A stretch of DNA of 64,000 nt from Siphonodentalium dalli (GCA_032622095.1 CP136064.1:171500310-171564309); one strand, 5' to 3'; counted from the first letter of the stretch, positions 10,101 through 20,254 are shown. Numbers and translations are program-made. Notes: generated from the sequence alone by a model not told the origin.

Positions 10101-12669
10101 AACTACTACATTGAAAATCAAAACTTCTGTGCCACTTCCCTCCTACAACAAAAAATTATGCCCAAATCAGAGATCTCTGCAATGTTAGCTGATGACAACA
10201 AGGCATGCAAGGACTTCTGTTGGGAAAAAGGTACAGTATCCATTTCATTCTTATTTATATCCCAAAATCTGGTATTCCAACTAAACAGCATGGCTTGAAG
10301 TGATTGAGAGGCAGCTTGTAATAATGGGGTTTCTACAGATGTCGATCAAGTCATTACCAGCAGATATTTTCTACCAATCAGCAACTGAGCCAGTTGCTTC
10401 CTGCATTGTGAATTTGCTGTACACCCTAAAATCATATACGGAAAGGCAGATATATCAACAGACAATATTAATCTGTATAAAGCCATTCGCAACAAGACAA
10501 CGGAAATCAGACTAAACCTACAGGCCAGCTTCCTAGAATTATGTGCTTCCAAATTGAGTAAACCCCAAAGGGATAACGGCCAATATACCACCAGGGAATG
10601 CCCCTACCCCGGACATAACCAGAGAACACTTCAATGAGATCCTATATGATTGAGGTAAGGAGATGGTTACTGTCATCATAGACTCACTATACATGTATCT
10701 CCGCTACAAACATGACAGGCAACACTTTACATTACAGTGCAACAAAAGTCGGCCACATTAAATCCAACCTTACATACCAAATCATTGATATACTGCCCGG
10801 GCACCCGGATAATGATGCGAACACCAAGGTCTATGAAACTAGGGAAACATAACTTAGCATTTTACTTGAATGCTGAATCCTTATGGCTTGAATAGGAAGG
10901 ACGTTTTAGTCACCTCTCTTCTCAAAGTTCCAAGTCAAACAAAGACCACAACTCTGGTAAAAAATTAATGAATGAAATCCGAGGTATGTGGGTAATACTG
11001 GGTATCCTTTCTCCCAAGCTGTGCTATCACCATGCCAAAGGACAACAAATTCTGATAATTAATACCCGAGTTACATGGGATATGGTCTTACGGGCGGAGC
11101 CCTGATCAACTCTAACTTTCGGGGGTCAGGGCCACAATAAGCAGGCACAAAATGTTGTAAAATTTTTTATCTGAAGACAGTTTGCTAAAATATTGTTAAA
11201 GAGTGCAGTTTGTCTGTGAACTGGGATGCGCGATCCCAAAGTTTATACAATAGCAGGGAAATAGTGGATTTAGCACTGTCAAATTAAACTATAATAGTTA
11301 AATATAACTGTAATATTTTAATTCATGATGTTCGATCCTGACAACTAATTCAATAATTGTTGATTGTCAATGCAATAGCTCATAAATAACTCAAATTTGA
11401 TAAAATTGAGCTGTTTCAAAGCACATGTTATGATAAAAACAAGTAGCACACTGCTTCATTTTGCAGAACTGGTCACGACCATTGTGTTGGCAAAATAAAA
11501 AATAGAATTCTCCCGCTTACCCCAATTTAAATAAAAAATATTTCTATGCCTCCTTAACCCTTTCTATACTATATAATATTTGACGAGTACAGTACTGCCC
11601 TAAATAATGGACTCCTTAACCACAGCAGAATTATGGGTAACTTTTCAGGATTTAGTCGGAAATATGGCTTGTTGCCATTCATCGGATAGCTTGCAGTGAC
11701 CATATGTTGTCTGTTGAATTTATTTTCTGAACATTTCTCTCCCATAAATAGGACTCCTTCTGCACTTTTATTATCAATTCTTCTGTATGTCTTCTGCTCA
11801 CATTTCATGAATATCCCTCCAAATGAATAATAGACCATTCCAATGTATACATTTTATATAACTGAATGGGAGAAACCATTTAGTATAGAAAAGGTTCAGA
11901 ATGTATATTGACACCAACAAGTTAGTAACAACTTCACTAATTCAAAGACATTAACTATCAAGCCCGAGTTTAGTGTGTCTGACATTTGCAGAATGAGGTC
12001 CCAGAGGGTGAATTTAGTGAAGCTATCCCGCACATGGGCTAGTGTTACCAAATTCACCCTCATTCTGCTTAGGCCTCAACTGCTATGGGAGATCTAGGAT
12101 CAGATCGAAGTTCCCTAGTGATATTCACCTATTAGTCCCATTGATTATGCAATTTATCTTCTGCAAATTAGGGGATATAGTTACTTCCCAGAAGAGAAAA
12201 AGTAACTAAAACAATGTTAATTTGAGACTATATAGATATTTCCAAGAAGATGAGGCCCAAGCAGAATGAGGTTACCAGAGGGTTAATTTGGTGATGCTAA
12301 TCAGCCGTGCGGGGTAGCATCACTAAATTCACCCTCTGGGAACCTAATTCTGCAAATGTCAGACACAATAAACTCAGGCTTGGTAACTATAGATTTTCTC
12401 TCATTCCAGGGACCATATGTGAGCCAAGTTATTTCTCACAGATGAATTCGTTGGAGATATTTAATGAAATCCATCTTACCTGTGCCGGAAAGGAGAACAA
12501 ACTCGCTGATATTTATTACCCAGCATTCCAGATAGTCGGAGAGTGCATTCTTCAGGAAAATGAGAAATTATTTAGCTGTGTTGGAGCCAAGGAGGGTTTG
12601 CGGAGGATATGTCCATGTCGATCTTATATTAAGGATCAAACTGCTCTATGCAAAGGCTGTGATAAGTGA
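3956..12669 (+). CDS. MGAT5: MGAT5, C-terminal part (4 exons, spliced, 5'-partial)
   Basis: The join is 3956-4102, 6291-6410, 10047-10230 and 12410-12669. All junctions are AG/GT, and the total is 711 nt including TGA, giving 236 residues. The enzyme transfers GlcNAc in beta-1,6 linkage to the alpha-1,6-mannose arm of N-glycans in the Golgi lumen, starting tri/tetra-antennary branches. The sequence shows the GT18 block GLGFPYEGPAPLEAIANG in exon 1, then LTSQHPYA, then PYMPYE-like YMPYEY, then the cysteine-rich end with ICEP and CPCRSYIKDQTALCKGC. These follow vertebrate MGAT5 in order, from family knowledge. The cytoplasmic tail, membrane anchor and N-terminal lobe are not in view. MGAT5B is an alternative paralogue; I cannot exclude an ancestral MGAT5/5B-type gene. 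Confidence 0.93.
4067..4332 (+). repeat. Six-copy 45-bp tandem duplication of the MGAT5 exon end and splice donor
   Basis: Units start with ATAAATTC or a close variant at 4068, 4113, 4158, 4203, 4248 and 4293, an exact 45-bp period. Unit 1 is the true exon end plus its donor. Every unit keeps a donor-like sequence: GTAAGT at 4103, 4148, 4193 and 4283; GTGAGT at 4238 and 4327 (the last shifted by one base). Because 45 is a multiple of 3, use of the 4148 donor would add 15 in-frame codons with no stop. Use of 4193 or later meets an in-frame TAA at 4175-4177. Confidence 0.95.
4728..4925 (+). repeat. Family J dispersed repeat (copy 1)
   Basis: TTTAAAGATACGGAAGGCAT, GAATTTGTTCTTAT, CCAATAACC and TGTTTACACACATTACTGT align in order with the copies at 7367 and 60243. 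Confidence 0.5.
5164..5405. mobile_element. Family C TTAA MITE (C2, terminal type i), right end decayed
   Basis: Left end TTAACCCTTTCATGATGGGA with the GCGCTGGTGCAGCATTAA motif. It carries two degraded hairpins, the first around GAGTCTCCCATAGG. The right end reads GGAAGCTCCAGTCTTAAGG. Confidence 0.75.
5952..6167. mobile_element. Family B palindromic MITE (B1), Tc1/mariner type
   Basis: A ~216-bp near-perfect palindrome begins TACAGTAATGCCC and ends GGCATTACTGTA. Each arm carries ACCACAGCAGAATTATGGGT and CATATTTCCGACTAAATCC. The TA boundary and CAGT start fit Tc1/mariner-like non-autonomous elements, which is an inference from the termini. It lies in a MGAT5 intron 123 bp before exon b. Confidence 0.88.
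6291..6410 (+). CDS. MGAT5: MGAT5 exon b
   Basis: 120 nt, 40 codons, phase 0 at both ends. The acceptor is a long T tract plus TTTTCAG at 6284-6290; the donor is GAG|GTAATT. It encodes LTSQHPYAASFIGEPHVYTI followed by a Leu-rich helix ending LLLQEE. This matches the family segment after the donor-binding block, which in vertebrates reads LTSQHPYAEVFIG. Context is intronic on both sides; the palindromic MITE at 5952-6167 lies 123 bp upstream. Confidence 0.93.
7367..7610 (+). repeat. Family J dispersed repeat (copy 2)
   Basis: TTTAAAGATACGGGCGGCCT, AACAGAAAGAATATTA, TTTGTTCTTATACCAATCA and TTGTTATGTAAACA; about 70% similar by eye to 60243-60460. Confidence 0.65.
7620..9130. other. MGAT5 intron, no feature recognised
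   Basis: AT-rich sequence. The 104-codon plus-strand frame at 8146-8460 has no splice sites, homology or unusual composition that I can support. Confidence 0.5.
9131..9233. mobile_element. 103-bp MITE with TTTCAGTGGTAGACCACTGG ends
   Basis: The left arm is TTTCAGTGGTAGACCACTGG and TTCTACTGT; the right arm is its complement with one change. Each arm also contains the near-palindrome CAGTGGTAGACCACTG. No clear target duplication. Confidence 0.8.
10047..10230 (+). CDS. MGAT5: MGAT5 exon c
   Basis: 184 nt, entering phase 0 and leaving phase 1. The acceptor is ATCTTGCAG; the donor is AAAAG|GTACAG. The product begins FDSYMPYEYTEQGLIERM and ends ACKDFCWEKG. MPYE(Y/F)T and the Cys pair near the end are conserved in the family. 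Two codons upstream (ATG CAG) are intronic, so the open frame from 10041 overstates the exon. Confidence 0.93.
10385..10750 (+). pseudogene. Decayed coding fragment in a MGAT5 intron
   Basis: Two adjacent frames look translated but are separated by a frameshift near 10560. The first reads KIIYGKADISTDNINLYKAI and onward to about LCASKLSKPQ. The second reads ITANIPPGNAPTPDITREHF, then NEILYD, a TGA, and KEMVTVIIDSLYMYLRYKHD. No family was recognised. The broken frame and intronic position suggest an old mobile-element or retrocopy remnant. Confidence 0.35.
11554..11895. mobile_element. Family D TTAA MITE (D3) with a half family-B copy inserted
   Basis: It starts TTAACCCTTTCTATACTA and ends ATTTAGTATAGAAAAGGTT. 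Near its left end sits the left arm of family B (11588-11692), starting TACAGTACTGCCC and stopping in the loop. The right arm is missing along with some of D. Confidence 0.78.
11959..12382 (+). mobile_element. Family A foldback element (A2), near-complete
   Basis: The ends are CAAGCCCGAGTTTAGTGTG and CTCAGGCTTG, about 424 bp apart. There are two internal palindromes of the GAATGAGGT/ACCTCATTC type. Flanks read TAACTAT before the left end and TAACTAT one base after the right end, a possible 7-8 bp target duplication. It abuts MGAT5's last exon. Confidence 0.85.
12410..12669 (+). CDS. MGAT5: MGAT5 terminal coding exon d
   Basis: 260 nt from the acceptor CTCATTCCAG (ends 12409) to TGA at 12667-12669. 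The first two bases complete the split Gly codon. The product reads GTICEPSYFSQMN and ends RRICPCRSYIKDQTALCKGC followed by DK. It contains nine cysteines, fitting the disulfide-rich C-terminus of MGAT5. The family-A foldback repeat ends at about 12382, 27 bp before the exon, so the branch point and pyrimidine tract may lie partly in transposon-derived DNA. An open frame beginning at 12307 is partly repeat sequence and should not be taken as coding. Confidence 0.95.
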
Positions 12670-12743
12670 TTTTATTTTTATCTTTGACTGTTTTATGCTA
12701 CAGGTAGCCTGGGGATGTCTCACCTATCAAATTTTAACAAACA

Positions 12744-13217
12744 TTAACCCTTTCAGTACCAGGGGCCGATCTCATTGGCCCTAATTTACAGTCTGTAAAA
12801 TCGGCCCTAAAATTGTTTTTTTAAATTGTTTTGTTTTATATTTTAGTTTTTTGTTTTGGGTTGAATTTTTTGGGTATGCTTAAGCATGCTATAGCGAATT
12901 TAAAAACAAACTGGTTAAGACCTTAGGGGCATGTTATAACTCAAAACTATCACCAAGTATTCATAGTAATAATTTTGATGCCCATGAAAAACGTAAGATT
13001 CCCTGGCACTAAAACTACAAAAATAAGTCTGTTAAAGAATATAAGAAAAAATTATTAAAATTGTAAAAAATAATAACAAATGATGAAAAATTGTTAGGCC
13101 AATGCATTCTCTTATATATGCGAGGCGACCTATGGTCGACTCGCATATATAAGAGAATGCATTGGCACAGGGTATATGGGTTGATACAAAAATCGGACCT
13201 GGAACTGAAAGGGTTAA
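12744..13217. mobile_element. Family C TTAA MITE (C3, type ii, long form)
   Basis: TTAACCCTTTCAGTACCAGG to ACCTGGAACTGAAAGGGTTAA, 474 bp. It has the extra ~230-bp internal block (TTTGGGTTGAATTTTTTGGG onward) shared with 33408-33879, plus one near-perfect shared hairpin at 13098-13170. It sits 75 bp past the MGAT5 stop. Confidence 0.87.
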
Positions 13218-13386
13218 AGAGGTATTCAGGGTATGCAGTTACACCAACGTCATACTGAATCTAATTTAGGCCATGCAAAGTCAATTTCACATTTTTTCTC
13301 AGGCCAAAAAAGTTTTGAAAAGCATGTGTGTGCTATTCAAGTGCCATATCGACAAACCAATTAACACACGTGTTGTTCTGTGTTTA

Positions 13387-13712
13387 TTAACCCTTTACCC
13401 AACAGAAGGGCCCTGTGCCAATGCATTCTCTTATATATGCGAGTCGACCATAGGTTGCCTCGCATATATAAGAGAATGCATTGGCTTAACACATTTTAGG
13501 CCAATGCATTCTCTTATATATGCGAGGCTACCTATGGTCGACTCGCATATATAAGAGAATGCATTGGCACAGGGCATAACTGAAACTATCACAATGTGGT
13601 CAAGGAGCCGGTTCCAATGATATCCATATTTGTATGGTTCTATTGAGACAGACCGAAGATATTTTAGGCTGTTGAAGCTTTATTTGGCCGGTTTTGGCCG
13701 GTAAAGGGTTAA
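13387..13712. mobile_element. Family C TTAA MITE (C4, terminal type iii)
   Basis: TTAACCCTTTACCCAACAGA to GGTAAAGGGTTAA. Two copies of the shared hairpin lie side by side (13412-13487 and 13499-13575). The right-hand block GTTGAAGCTTTATTTGGCCG is specific to type iii. Confidence 0.87.
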
Positions 13713-13977
13713 ATGCCACACATCCTAGAATCTGTGAATTAAAAAAAAGCAGATCTACAAGGTTTATACATACAGGGCTTGTTTTGTTATGTATGATGAT
13801 GTTTTTATTTTATAGTTCTGGTTTCATGGTTGAGGCGAATGTTATTTATGTTGTGTGACGTCAACAGAATGCGTATGCCGCACGCGGGCCATACAGATTT
13901 GTAAATATGGCACAGCAGGAAGAGTGTAATTCTAGAAACAAGCGTGTAATAAAAACTAGACCTATATATTCATCAAA

Positions 13978-14194
13978 TACAGTAATGCCCTAGATAATCG
14001 ACTCCTTACACACAGAAGAATTATGGGTAATTTTTTAGGATTTAGTCGGAAATATGGCTTGTTGCCATTCATCGGACAGCTCTAAGTTAGAACTTTCCTA
14101 TGAATGGCAACAAGCCATATTTCCGACTAAATCCTGAAAAATGACCCATAATTCTGCTGTGGTTAAGGAGTCGATTATTTAGGGCATTACTGTA
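13978..14194. mobile_element. Family B palindromic MITE (B3)
   Basis: TACAGTAATGCCC to GGGCATTACTGTA, 217 bp, both arms nearly intact around a short loop TCTAAGTTAGAAC. Confidence 0.9.
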
Positions 14195-14298
14195 ATGTCA
14201 TTTTGATATTGAAAAATTTACAAAATAATAATTGATGTCCCTCTAAAAACACTGAAACTGTATGGAATAAATTCAATATCGAACAAGATAGTGTCTTT

Positions 14299-14607
14299 CA
14301 AGCCTGCGTTTAGTGTGCCTGTCATTTACAGAATGAGGTCCCCAGAGGGAACCTCAATTATGCAATGTATCGTCTGCCAATTTGTGGATATGGAGAAACT
14401 AAACTAAAAAAGAAATAGAATCTATGTGAAGAAGTTTCTATAGAAATTTGATAATAAAGAAACTTTCCAGAGAAGATGAGGCCTAAGCAGAATGAGGTCC
14501 CCAGAGGGTGAATTTAGTGATGCTAGCCCGCTATGCGGGATAGCATCACTAAATTCACCCTCTGGGGACCTCATCTCCAAATGATAAGCACACTAAACTC
14601 AGGCATG
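14299..14607 (+). mobile_element. Family A element (A3), internally deleted
   Basis: Left end CAAGCCTGCGTTTAGTGTG, right end AACTCAGGCATG. The second palindrome (14490-14573) is nearly perfect around GCTAGCCCGC. The first palindrome lacks its right arm. Confidence 0.85.
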
Positions 14608-14681
14608 TTATACACTAGAATCTTAAATAAGAAGTATAATAGGTTTCATAAAAATTGACTCGGAACCCTGAATATAGCTTT

Positions 14682-14900
14682 AACGCTTCTTTACTAAATA
14701 CTCATTGATGAGTAGTTCCCTCAGGAAATGTTCAGAAATTAGGTTAAACAAACACAGCCATATGTCATTTATTGAACATATTACCTGAATATTTCCAACC
14801 AATGAATTTTAATCCCTTTGGTCTTATATTATCTATTCATGTCTGTTGTCTGCTTATATTTCCTGAACACCTCTCCAAACTCAATTACTTCTGAGTGGAT
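14682..14900. mobile_element. Family D MITE (D4), degraded
   Basis: CTTTACTAAATACTCATTGA, the TTCCAACCAATGAATTTTAA middle and CCTGAACACCTCTCCAAAC near the right. The right terminus is not recognisable. Confidence 0.7.
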
Positions 14901-14949
14901 TCTCACAATCATTTGTAAAAATATATTTTGGAATGGTCTGTTCTTCATT

Positions 14950-15331
14950 GAATGGTCTGTGGCACAGTGATCCAGTGGTTAGTGTGCTCGACTTAATCGT
15001 CATGGTGTGAAAATGTCATGTATTCGATCCCGCTCTCTGCCAATGAATGTCAAATGCTGTGTTGGTTACCTTTGGAAAGCAATCAGATACCGGTGGTACA
15101 GTTGTCGTGGGGGACACGCCTGTTAACCGAGTACCCAGTCAGGAGTCGATGGATATTGTCAGTATGCTAATTCTGATGCTCTCTTTAACTGCTCGAATTG
15201 CTTCCTCCTGAGCGAGGATGGGTATTAAATGCCCTATGACCGGGGTAATAATCATGTAAAGTGCATTGAAACTAATTTACCGTGGAATGTGCCATATGAA
15301 TGCATAGATTATTAATATTATTATGTACTGC
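14950..15331 (+). mobile_element. tRNA-derived SINE
   Basis: The head GTGATCCAGTGGTTAGTGTG looks like an A box and GTATTCGATCCCGC like a B box about 60 bp later. A ~250-bp body follows with GTAAAGTGCATTGAAACTAA near the 3' end, and a tail of ATT repeats. These are the hallmarks of metazoan tRNA-SINEs whose 3' end mimics a LINE. It is not a functional tRNA gene, since the acceptor-stem structure is absent. Confidence 0.78.
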
Positions 15332-15507
15332 TATGGCATGATAATATAAGCAGATGACAGACAGAGAAATGTCCGCTTGGGTCCCACAAATCCATTTGTA
15401 TGGATGATAATTTGAAAAATTTCTAAAAATATATCAGTGGGGATCAAGTGAGTTCCCACCGGCAAGTAATAAGTAATCTAGGGTTGACCAAATCAACTCT
15501 TAAACTT

Positions 15508-15744
15508 TGCAGAATGAAGTCCCCATTATCTTCTGCAAATTAGGGGATATAGAAACTCAACAGAATGGAAAAAGTAACCAAAAACCATGTTAATTTGAGA
15601 CTTCCCAGAAGAGGAGGCCTAAGCCGAATGAGGTCTCCAGAGGATGAATTTGGTGATATTAGCCCGCTGTGCAGGATAGCATCACTAAATTCACACTCTG
15701 GGGACCTCATTTTGCAAATGTCAGACACACTAAATTCAGGCTTG
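15508..15744 (+). mobile_element. Family A element (A4), partial
   Basis: It contains the GGGGATATAGAAACT-type segment, then the GGTCTCCAGAGGATGAATTT palindrome, ending TTCAGGCTTG. The left part is lost. Confidence 0.8.
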
Positions 15745-16207
15745 ATGGCCCAAGAAAAAATTATTCTGTTTCTCAGACACCTGCTTTTCCAGTAAAAATT
15801 TCCAGTGGGCAATTTTTATGTTCAAAGTCTATTAACCCTGGAGATTTTACTTGTATTACTGGTATTAAATTTTAACTAATGAACCAAATATATACATAAA
15901 CCTGCATTATCACTGTGCTATTGTTCAGCTCTGAAAGTGAAAGAGTTGATGAAATATGCCATATTTGTAAATGTTAATGTCTTCACTTCTTATTCAGAAT
16001 ATTTGTTGCCGATGTATATAAAATAAACAATTAAATTGTGTGGCCAAATCAGGCCTGATAGTAACGCTGTCTACATGTATTTGTCTGTTAACTATGTATT
16101 CACTTTTAGCTAATGCCAAGAGTGTGAGACAACTAAATTGAAATACAATTCTTTATTTCATAAGATTTTATCAAACTAAAAATATACATTTTATGCACTC
16201 TTTGTCA

Positions 16208-16432
16208 TACAGTAATGCCCTAAATAATCGACTCCTTAACTACAGCAGAATTATGGGTAATTTTTCAGGATTTAGTCTGAAATATGGCTTGTTGCCATTC
16301 ATCGGAAAGCTCTCACTGAGAAAGCTGAGAGCTTTCCAATGAATGGCAACAAGCCATATTTCCAACTAAATCCTGAAAAATTACCCATAATTCTTCTGTG
16401 GTTAAGGAGTCGTTATATAGGGCATTACTGTA
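16208..16432. mobile_element. Family B palindromic MITE (B4)
   Basis: TACAGTAATGCCC to GGGCATTACTGTA, 225 bp, both arms present, loop around ACTGAGAAAGCTGAG. Confidence 0.9.
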
Positions 16433-16579
16433 TTCAGAACATTTTTATCATTGTTTTAGTCTTTGTTTTGAGTGTTTTACCTCAAATATTCATATACTAG
16501 TATGGAGTTTATGTCATTTTCGTGTTGAACTCATGAATCTATTGTTAGAGAGGCTGATGATTTTATATTCCCTTGTTAC

Positions 16580-17215
16580 TTAACCCTTTCATGACGGGAG
16601 ATGCGCTGGTGCAGCATTAAAGGCCCTATGCGAGTGCATTATCTTATATATGTGAGTCTCACATAGGGAGCCTCACATATATAAGAAAATGCACTGGCTT
16701 ACAAGATCAAAGTAAATATTGTTACAAGTTTGGAGTTTGGGATGATACCCGGGAAGATTTGAAAGGGTCGTCGGCCCTCTCCTGCAACCCAGTTTTGAAT
16801 GCCGTAATTCCGCTGAAGAGCATTTGCAGGGTTTGTGAGATTGATATATACCCATGCATAGTAGGTGTTTGCCTACTGTGCATGGGGTGGATGCCACCAA
16901 AGCCAGAAGCAAAGCCCCACCCCCATTCCAAACCAGGACCAGCGGAGAAGACTTACCTTGATTTCTCTGTGTGAGTTTTATGCGTTGATATATATATTGT
17001 TTTGAGTTGTGAATAGTTGTACTTATTGTCCTATTTAGTGCTTGCATGAACTCCAGTTGCCTTAGTCTGTTGTATTCCAGGCTTGTAAATATTGTTAGGC
17101 CAATGTATTCTCTTATATATGCGAGGCGCCCTATGGGCGACTCGCATATATAAGAGAATGCATTGGCACAGGGTTTTCGCAAAAGATCAGGACACTCTAG
17201 CCATGAAAGGGTTAA
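16580..17215. mobile_element. Family C TTAA MITE (C5, type i) with a nested insertion
   Basis: TTAACCCTTTCATGACGGGA to CCATGAAAGGGTTAA, with two hairpins (16627-16699 and 17098-17175). Between them a 371-bp insertion (16725-17095) is flanked by a perfect 12-bp duplication. Confidence 0.87.
16725..17095. mobile_element. Unidentified 371-bp insertion with 12-bp target-site duplication
   Basis: TAAATATTGTTA occurs at 16713-16724 and again at 17096-17107. Uninterrupted sister MITEs (near 5300 and 27755) read GTAAATATTGTTAGGCC once, giving an empty site. The insert is GC-richer than its surroundings and contains a 15-bp-stem hairpin, CCCATGCATAGTAGG with CCTACTGTGCATGGG. Its ends are weak inverted repeats (CAAGTTTGGAGT versus CAAGCCTGGAAT). 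It has no poly(A). Family unknown. Confidence 0.8.
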
Positions 17216-17239
17216 AGTGATCCAATGTGATGAGGGTGT

Positions 17240-17590
17240 CACCCTCCCATACCCCCTGAATCCTGAATACCAGTTAAGAGAGGGTGAATCCTACATACCA
17301 GTAAAAATAAAATGCATACTAAGTAAGTTTACACTAATATCATACTTATCACACATTTGCTGAAGAAGTAACAATAACTTCAACACATCAAGTGGTATTG
17401 GACTGAATTACATACAAAATATGTCATTCGGGCTGGAAAATAATGAAAATTTGTGCTATAAAAGCTGCATATCAGCCATTTTTCGGTGAATCCTGTATAC
17501 TGGTTAAATTGGGCTCATGAATCCTGAGTACCAGTTAACAGAGGGTATGAATCCTGTGTACTTCCTGAAAATGGCCTGAATCCCATGTAC
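17240..17590 (+). repeat. Degenerate short tandem motif GAATCCTGxxTACCAGTTAA
   Basis: The motif recurs about six times with variable spacing (for example GAATCCTGAATACCAGTTAA, GAATCCTGAGTACCAGTTAA). The irregular array follows C5. Confidence 0.6.
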
Positions 17591-17803
17591 CAGAAGAGTG
17601 GGGGGGGGGTGACACCTCATGTGATTGGATTCCCCATCCCCTCATAACAAAATCATTACCAGACACTAAATGTGCCATCTTGCCAAATTCAGGTCAGGGC
17701 AGAGGGGGGTCAACAGCCTGATACCAGTCAGTGAATCAGCTAAAACAGGATTCTTGTATTATATGTAAAAGAAAAGTGTATCCATTCCAGTAGCTTAATA
17801 TGT

Positions 17804-17955
17804 GTCCTTTCATGATGGGAACTGTGCTGGTGCAGCATTAATGATCCTGTGACCAGTGGATTCTCTTATATATGCGAGTCTCCCATAGGGAGCCTCACAT
17901 ATATAAGAGAATGCATTACCACAGGGTTTTCGCAAAATTTCAGGAAAGCGTTAAG
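17804..17955. repeat. Degraded family C fragment (type i)
   Basis: CCTTTCATGATGGGAACTGT, one hairpin with arms TTCTCTTATATATGCGAG and CACATATATAAGAGAATG, then the TTTTCGCAAAATTTCAGG tail. Neither TTAA end survives. Confidence 0.75.
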
Positions 17956-18422
17956 TCAAACTAAAACTGAACTCATATGAAAATCTCAAAAACAGAAAGC
18001 TAATATTGAGGATCTCCAAGGAGTTATGTTGGGATATAAGATTTTATGAAATTAGTTTAATAAATTCTATTCACAACGAGTCGTTTTGTCTATTTTGGTT
18101 ATTGCAACAAAGTTGGACAATAATTGAACTTTAATTGATCATTTTGCATTGTCTGGTGTTTTTGCCATGTGCGGCTTTCCGAAATAGTTTTAATCCGCCT
18201 GATTCAATGTAAAGTCATTTGTTGGCATGCTGCCAAGTTGGCGGGAAGCCCTTGGCTTATTAGCCCTAGTGAGATATAAGAAAATATCTAATGGCTTTTT
18301 TAATGATATTAAAAGGGGTTATTGTCATATTGTGATATAGTACAGTCGCTGGTTTATTTGTTCTAATAGTTTCACTTTGATACAGGACGCAGACTTTCTT
18401 TCAAAAACTAGGAAGTGTTATT

Positions 18423-18516
18423 TTACCTTGACCTTGTAAGCCAGTGCATTCTCATATATATGCGAGGCTCCCTATGGGAGACTCGCATATATAAGATAAT
18501 GCAATAGCACAGGGTA
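18423..18516. repeat. Solo family C hairpin
   Basis: Contains only CCAGTGCATTCTCATATATA, its loop and the complementary arm, plus 20 bp of the type i spacer. No terminal repeats. Confidence 0.75.
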
Positions 18517-18519
18517 ATA

Positions 18520-20250
18520 TTTTTATATTTATGCCAATACCTCTAACTGAAAAAAATGCTCTTTTCAGGATGTTGTGCCCCCTTGCTGTTGTTTCTGGCA
18601 TCCATGTGTATATTCTGTATTAATTTTCACATATATTATGTCATTTTCTGTGAATATAAGCAACTCTATTTAAATGTCATGGTATGTGAAAAGATGGGTT
18701 AACCCGGAAGAAATTAGTAAGAAAGCTATTTTGGTGTCAAAAGGTGCAGGAGAATCTTCAGTTTAACATAACTAAAATCCGATTTTGGGAAACATTGATA
18801 TCCAAGATCGCGTTCAACATGGTTGTCTATATTATATTAGGTTGTCTATATTATATTAGTTTTCGTAATCAGTCACTATATGATATATTGGGGCATAGAA
18901 ATAAATCAGTTACACCAGTTTGTGTGAAATAAGAGTATGGGAGCGAATAGAGTGAGACGGGCAGAAAATAATCAATAGCGGCCATGAAATGGCAGTCAAA
19001 ATGGTCACAACTCCAAGATATGCCACGATGACAGCAACATATTGGATAATCATCTGGAAGTGAAAATACATATGGGTAATATACAAGTTTGCTAAATATC
19101 TTTAAAGGTAAACATATCACTAAAACAGATCAATCTATAGAATTTATTGGTTTATCATGGTTAAAGTTTGGGTTTTCTGCTTTAAATACCTCAAACAGTC
19201 AGGCCAAACATTATAATTTTGGGCATGCAACACACGACGTAATGTTTCGCCACACTGTGTGGTAGTTTCATTCGGCATAATAATTAATTATTGAATTTAA
19301 CGCAAACACTGAAGTGCATATCTTTGCAGTATAAATACAAGTTAAATTTCTGAAATTATCTACACTTTCTGTGATAACAAACCATGCACATATGCCGCAT
19401 TGCATTTTATACTGTAATTCTTTGATGAATTAGTACCACATCTCACCAGATGAAAGAGACAGTACATCATGCATTTTATGTAAAACTAATTTTCATGCTG
19501 CTACCAAACTGGTTTCTTGGTGGACAATTTTGAAAGATTTGATGTTCGGTAAATCCCATTTAACAGTTTCTTTTATACTCTGCAATCATTCTTCCTCACA
19601 TAGGTGGAGCATTTGTGTGCTCTTATAGGACTATCTATTAAATTTTGCACCAAAGTAAATTTCATTCAATTTTGCTAATTGGTGCACATACCCCAGAAAT
19701 TTGATAGTTCCTTTACGTAAGAACACACCAAATACTGACAGCCATATTGGATGCCATGGTGAATTGGGAATTTTCCCCAAAGCAGATTTTATCAGATTTT
19801 GCTTATGTTGTTCTGCAAACCAGTCTGCTCATTTTGAGACAAAAACGGCTTCTTTACCAATTTCTTCTGGGTCTAACCACCAATTTCTTCCAGGTCTAAA
19901 CACCTAAGAACCATACTATTTGTGAACATGTTTTGAAGCATTGTTTGATATAGTCTTCCTTTATAACTAACTACAATAATTACATATAACTATGATAGTT
20001 GTAAATTGGATTTGCCAAAACTGGTATAGGAGCTGCGACTGAGGTGCTTTGTTATAATTGTTATTGAATAATGCACTCACACAGTCATCAACCTTTCACA
20101 GAGATTGTCACTCAGGGAAATGGTGCACTTAGAAGGTATATGATTTGATATCTCCAATATTATAATGCATTACTTCAATGAATGATGTGCCTCAACTTCA
20201 TAGTTCGACAGATGCCATATATTTTAACTTTGAAAAATAGTTTGGTTCTT
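18520..20250. other. Intergenic stretch, nothing recognised
   Basis: AT-rich, with only a 20-bp direct repeat (GGTTGTCTATATTATATTAG at 18821 and 18840). Short frames on both strands lack support. Confidence 0.5.
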
Positions 20251-20254
20251 CTTT

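Larger units (their letters stand above)
12670..14000 (+). other. MGAT5 3' UTR/downstream region, invaded by two MITEs
   Basis: After the stop there are only 74 bp of apparently unique sequence before a TTAA-flanked MITE (12744-13217), and a second follows (13387-13712). No AATAAA lies in the first 74 bp. The first AATAAA I see is at 13948-13953, so the transcript either reads through the MITEs, uses a variant signal, or ends in MITE sequence. The 3' end cannot be fixed from sequence alone. Confidence 0.45.

Noticed and set aside
14950..15060. tRNA gene
   Set aside because: A- and B-box-like motifs are present but no cloverleaf; the downstream body and ATT tail identify a SINE.
16673..17242. 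189-codon minus-strand frame
   Set aside because: It spans the C5 MITE hairpins and the 371-bp insertion; the CANAFSYICES-type peptide is simply the shared hairpin and recurs in every C copy.
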